Assembly (NCBI GenBank): GCA_030144725.1
Contig: JASKMD010000010.1
Coordinates: 527,157-591,156 of the forward strand
Direction: 5' to 3'
DNA: 64,000 nt
Origin: Haematococcus lacustris
Lineage: Eukaryota > Chlorophyta > Chlorophyceae > Chlamydomonadales > Haematococcaceae
Shown: positions 59,586 through 64,000 of the stretch, one piece after another
How the letters are laid out: each line of letters begins with the position of its first letter
How positions within the stretch are numbered: position 1 is the first letter of the stretch
The notes under the pieces: model-generated
The model's database searches: none
The model's input: the letters and a program-made list of their open reading frames with translations, nothing else
Told to the model about the DNA's origin: nothing
Translations under genes and position numbers: made by a program

Positions 59586-62351
59586 ATGCGCACCGCAGCC
59601 CTCCTCACGGTGCTGGCTCTCGCAGCGCTGCTGGCCGCACCGTCACATGCTCTAAGTAAGTCCCATTGCCTCCTGCGCGCAAGCACCGCCAACCCCAACC
59701 GGCCAACCGTCGTTTGCACGTGCCCTCGCCCTGCACCTGCACCGCACCACACACTGCCTGGCTGCTCGCCATGCCATACTAATGTGGCGTGCTGGCGGGC
59801 GGGCACACCAACTGTCGCGGTCGTTTATTCCACACTGCACGCGCCCCCAACGAGCGAGCAATGCGATGCGCTATGGCCCGCTCCACCCCGCGCCTGACCC
59901 TGCCGCGCTTCAGGCACACCGAGCCGAAGTAACCGCCGCCTGGCCTGCACCCCCGGCACTGTCGGCTGCCCACCTTTCCCCACCGGCCCTGCCCCCCCAC
60001 CCTCGTCCAGCACCTCGTCCAGCACCACCTCCGGCAGCAGCACCGGTGAGTGCCCAAGTGCAAAATCATGGGTGACTGTGTGAGCTTGCATGCAAGGCCA
60101 CATGTGGTGCGCCAGCCCAGTACCCTGCCTGCCTGAGCTAAGGTGTCCACATGCTGTCCTGCAGCTGGCAGCACCCTGCTCGGGGTCTTCATGTACACCC
60201 CACATCGGCTGTGGCCTCTTGCCTGCAGGCAGCACCACTGTTGTCTCCAGCGGCGCAGCTATCAGCCAGGCTGCCCAGGCTTGTGCTTCTGAGTGCTCCG
60301 CAGCTGTCAGCACAGCCATCACCGCGGTGAGTGGCCATGCTTCACGTATGGAGCTGCCTGCCTCCCATGCCTGGAACTGTGCCCTGGAGGGTTCCTGACC
60401 ACATGGCCGTGCTGGCTGCAGGTGTGTGGAGCCAATGCTGACGTCACCGCTGTTGCCAGCACTTGCTCCCAGGCCATTGCCACAGCTGTGGCCAGGGCCA
60501 TCGTCAGCGTCAGTGTGACCGTGGTGGCTTCAGGTGAGATGCACAGCTGCTACCCACATGGAGCCTGAGAACGGCTGCAATGCTGCCTGGTCACCTTGTA
60601 GCCCTTGGCCTCACCTGCAGTTCCTGCTGCCCTTACCTCCACACCTCTCACCACCTGCCCTGCCCTGCTCACCCTTGGCTGCAGCGGGCGGCTCCGGCTG
60701 TGGCTCAGCAACTGGCTCTGCCACCGCCATCGCCTCCGCAGCTGCGCAAGCCATTGCCTCTGCCTTTGCCTTTGCTTCCAACGGTTGCCAAGCGGTAAGC
60801 AAGCCCTTCAGCCCTTCTGCCCCTGTGTAAGCTGCATGTCGCATGCCCCTCTAGCCCCTGCCAGCTGCCCCACCACTGCCCCACCTCTATCCACCGCTGC
60901 CCCTCCACTGTCCAGCCTCCTGGCGTACTTGGACTTACAGCACGTGCTTAACAGTCCACAGCCCTCATCACGCCATAGTGGCCCGACTGCATGTAGACGA
61001 GGGACGAGCTCGCAAGCTGCTGACTTTCCGTGTGCCTGCAGGCCTTCAGCTACAGCCAGGCGTCCGCTTACCAGACAAACCTAGCCAATGCTGCCGCCTC
61101 TGCCGCGGTCAGCGCCTGTGCCTCCGGTGGTTCTGCCTCCGCCCAGACTACTGCGATCGGCACGGCAGTGGCCCGGGTAGGCAGAGCCAGGATAGGAGCC
61201 TCGGTCAGGTGCATATATGCCGTCATCAGCATCCCGACCGTACACCTGCTTGCTTGCTGTGAATGCAGTCCATCGCCACGGCCATTGCCAGTGCTGTGGC
61301 AGCAGTGAGGGGTCCGTGCAACTGCCCAACCAATCCGTCACCGTCGCCATCACCTGCCCCAGCCCCCTCTCCCTCTCCTGAGCCGGCCCCCAGCCCCTCG
61401 CCCGCGCCCGGCCCCTCCCCAGCCCCCTCACCCGCGCCAGGCCCCTCCCCAGCCCCCTCTCCAGCCCCCTCTCCCTCTCCTGAGCCGGCCCCCAGCCCCT
61501 CGCCCGCTCCAGGCCCCTCTCCAGCCCCCTCACCCGCGCCAGGCCCCTCCCCAGCCCCCTCTCCAGCCCCCTCACCCGCGCCAGGCCCCTCCCCAGCCCC
61601 CTCTCCAGCTCCCTCTCCCTCTCCTGAGCCGGCCCCCAGCCCCTCGCCCGCGCCCGGCCCCTCTCCAGCCCCCTCACCCGCGCCCAGCCCCTCTCCAGCC
61701 CCCTCACCCGCGCCCAGCCCCTCTCCAGCCCCCTCACCCGCGCCCAGCCCCTCGCCAGCCCCAGCGCCAGCGCCCAGCCCCTCGCCAGCCCCCGTGCCGG
61801 CGCCCAGCCCCTCGCCAGCCCCCGTGCCTGCGCCCAGCCCCTCGCCAGCCCCCGCGCCGGCGCCCAGCCCCTCTCCAGCCCCCTCACCCGCGCCCAGCCC
61901 CTCGCCAGCCCCAGCGCCAGCGCCCAGCCCCTCGCCAGCCCCCGTGCCGGCGCCTAGCCCCTCGCCAGCCCCCGCGCCAGCCCCCGCACCGGCGCCCAGC
62001 CCCTCGCCAGCCCCTGCGCCAGCGCCCAGCCCCTCGCCAGCCCCCGCGCCAGCGCCCAGCCCCTCTCCCGCGCCAGGCCCCTCGCCCAGCCCCTCACCCA
62101 AGCCCAGCCCCTCACCCAAGCCCAGCCCCTCGCCCAAGCCCAGCCCCTCGCCCAAGCCCAGCCCCTCGCCCAAGCCCAGCCCCTCGCCCAAGCCCAGCCC
62201 CTCGCCCAAGCCCAGCCCCTCGCCCAAGCCCAGCCCCTCGCCCAAGCCCAGCCCCCCACCCAAGCCCAGCCCCTCGCCCAAGCCCAGCCCCTCGCCCAAG
62301 CCCATCCCTTGCCACGGGTACAGCTGTGGCTCACCTCCCAAAGGCTGGTAG
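59586..62351 (+). CDS. Secreted Ala/Ser/Cys-rich glycoprotein with Pro-rich shaft, tandem copy 3
   Basis: Exons 59586-59655, 59914-60045, 60229-60326, 60422-60533, 60685-60794, 61042-61176 and 61269-62351 give 579 residues. Exon 7 has the same length and block order as copy 1. Sequence differences from copy 1 that I see are all in introns or flanks (for example 59905 in intron 1 and 62625 in the 3' flank). Regulation is probably shared because the ~600 bp upstream of the ATG is almost the same in all three units. Confidence 0.88.
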
Positions 62352-63044
62352 AAGGGTGCTGCCTTATGCACCTTGCAAGACCAGACCAGCAAGACCAGAC
62401 CAGCCCCATCCCGGGCTGCAGCATCTGCATGTTGAGCCATTGCGTGTGCATGCCCCGGCAAGCCGGTATGCCAACACGTGCACACTTGTCACATGCCATC
62501 CACGTTTAGAGGGTATGACCACTTGTTGCCATGCCCAACACGTACATACCTTGTGGTGAGGGACTGATGCCTTTTGTGGGTCGATTATGGTTGGTGCTTG
62601 TTGAGGTGCACCTTGATTATTGGAGCCGAGATGCTGCCAATGCATGTTGGTTGCTGGTGGTTGGTAGTTGACTTGTTGGTGAGTTGGCGGTGTGCCACTG
62701 TGTTGCACTCTGCTGTTGTTAGTCTGTTCTGTCGGTTGACGACATCGCCCAAGTAAGGTTGCTCAATGCTTCGCCCATCGTCGCCACGGGCAGTGTATAG
62801 CACGGTAGAAACCCAGTCTGCCTTGCAACTTTCAGCAAGTGGCTGCCTAGTAGCCCTTCAGATGGTTGTAGTGATCAGAAGCTCCATCTCATCCATGCTC
62901 ATCCAGCAAGGGCAGTAGTGGAGCTAGCAGCCTAAACTTTAACACCATGAGTATCACATCCAGTATACCTACATCACCTAACACAGTGCAACACAATCGG
63001 TATCACAGTTAGGTGCAACGGTCTGGAAGAACCCTGCCGGTTAG

Positions 63045-63533
63045 CTGCAACTGTCTCATCAGCTCCTTGGCCTGGTATGGTGGAAGGGCAGTGACAAGAA
63101 CAGCAGCTCTAGCAGCAGTGGAAGGGGCGGCAGCAGCGCCAGTACTGTGGATGGTGTATGGCCAGGCACTCACGTAGCCACTGCTGCGGGCTTGGCTTGT
63201 AGCACAGTGGTGATGCAGGGCTGCGTGGCCTCGGCCACCAATCAGGTTGCAATGGGACCTACCATGGCCTCTCCCTTGTGCTCAACACCACTGCCAGGAC
63301 ACTCTCCGTGCACTCCAGCTGAGCTCATCAGCTTCACCCAGTCAGGTGCAGTCCACAACACCTCATGCCAAGCAACCTCCTGTACTTTGCACGTAGCCAA
63401 GATCCTTGGCAAGGCTTCCCGGGCATCGCTAGCTTCCGCCGTCACGCGCCTGCGGGCACTGCCCCAACTGTCCACCATGAGCTGCCCAGAGCCATGCACT
63501 GCCTCACTGCTGACCCACCAGGAGTCATGTTAA
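63045..63533 (+). pseudogene. Open region in tandem unit 3, possible decayed family exons
   Basis: Matches 52233-52721 with no difference that I see. Same interpretation and same doubt. Confidence 0.22.
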
Positions 63534-64000
63534 GGAGGCTGACCAGGTGCCCACCCGGAGTCTGGGTGATGGTGGTGAAGGACTCAGCACACGACTGGTG
63601 CGCAGCTGGGCTGTGACCACAAACAGCATAGCCCCTCACTTGGTGCGTAGCCTGCCGCCCAGCCGGACCCCAGCAACTGCCCTATCACTGTCAGCTGCTG
63701 CCTTGCTTTCCATCCTCATGATCAGGTCGTTGTGAGCTGTGTGTGTTCCCTAGCTTGCAGGCAGCCCTGAACCAGGGAGTAGGAGAGGCAGTTGCCCAAG
63801 CCCATGCACGACCAACAGGCCTGACAATCCTTCAGGTGCTCGGCATGGTCACAGGCCTGGGGCATGGCCGTGACGGTGCTTGCTGTTCTGTGAGTGTCAG
63901 CAAAGGCAGGGTTTGCACGGAGGCAAGTGCGCGCCTGGCTACATGTAGTCCCTCACCAGGTGTCTGTGAAGCCCATCAGCACACGTGGCTTCTAGGTTTG

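Larger units (their letters stand above)
58958..64000. repeat. Tandem unit 3 of the 5.4 kb repeat (cut by the window end)
   Basis: 5043 bp visible, ending inside the unit; about 360-370 bp would complete it. It contains private changes in its first part (for example 59289 and 59832) but matches unit 1 in the Pro-rich exon. Confidence 0.95.

Overview
The window looks like nuclear DNA of a green alga, probably of the order Chlamydomonadales (inference). It is GC-rich, with short GT-AG introns, TGTAA polyadenylation-type signals just after several stops, many glutamine, proline and alanine runs, and secreted proteins with long Ser-Pro/Lys-Pro shafts like algal hydroxyproline-rich wall glycoproteins. 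Two gaps of exactly 500 N (22146-22645 and 47646-48145) mark scaffold joins of unknown real size. I see no rRNA, tRNA, CRISPR or bacterial operon.

Layout. 1-330: 3' end of an unknown gene. 1158-6176 (minus): an intact Ty1/copia polyprotein with a copia-type half-tRNA primer binding site at 6251-6263. 6490-8333 (plus): a truncated copy of a secreted Ala/Ser/Cys-rich plus Pro-rich glycoprotein gene, with the retrotransposon lying where its signal-peptide exon should be. 9263-11616 and 20187-22145 (plus): two damaged copies of an F-box/leucine-rich-repeat-like gene; intron 1 of the first holds a ~620 bp inverted-repeat transposon, and the second copy shows the empty site. Between them are two minus-strand coiled-coil genes (13073-15327 and 16225-18235), each ending in a SAP-like motif.

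24529-44786 is a mobile-element cluster. Four elements are each bordered by their own array of short palindromic repeats: CAGTACTG/CAGCACTG (24529-29905), TGACCCTCCGCAGGGTCA (31083-34594), CTACAGTACTGTAG (35856-41048) and AAACC(C/T)TGTGCA(C/G)GGTTT (41238-44786). The elements share unique terminal sequences in pairs, although their palindromes differ. Two carry related transposase-like C-terminal genes, one of them with a second gene whose intron is a telomere-like CCCTAG array. The other two carry microsatellite-filled modules separated by near-identical short introns. A last exon of a Helitron/PIF1-type helicase sits at 30592-30780.

45000-64000 is a cluster of the secreted glycoprotein family: one minus-strand gene (45000-47561), a gap, then three almost identical head-to-tail units of 5403, 5409 and at least 5043 bp. 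Each unit carries one seven-exon gene of 579 or 581 residues. Exon lengths of 98, 112, 110 and 135 nt are the same in all five copies in the window. Single-base differences show that the three units are mosaics, as expected from unequal exchange or gene conversion.
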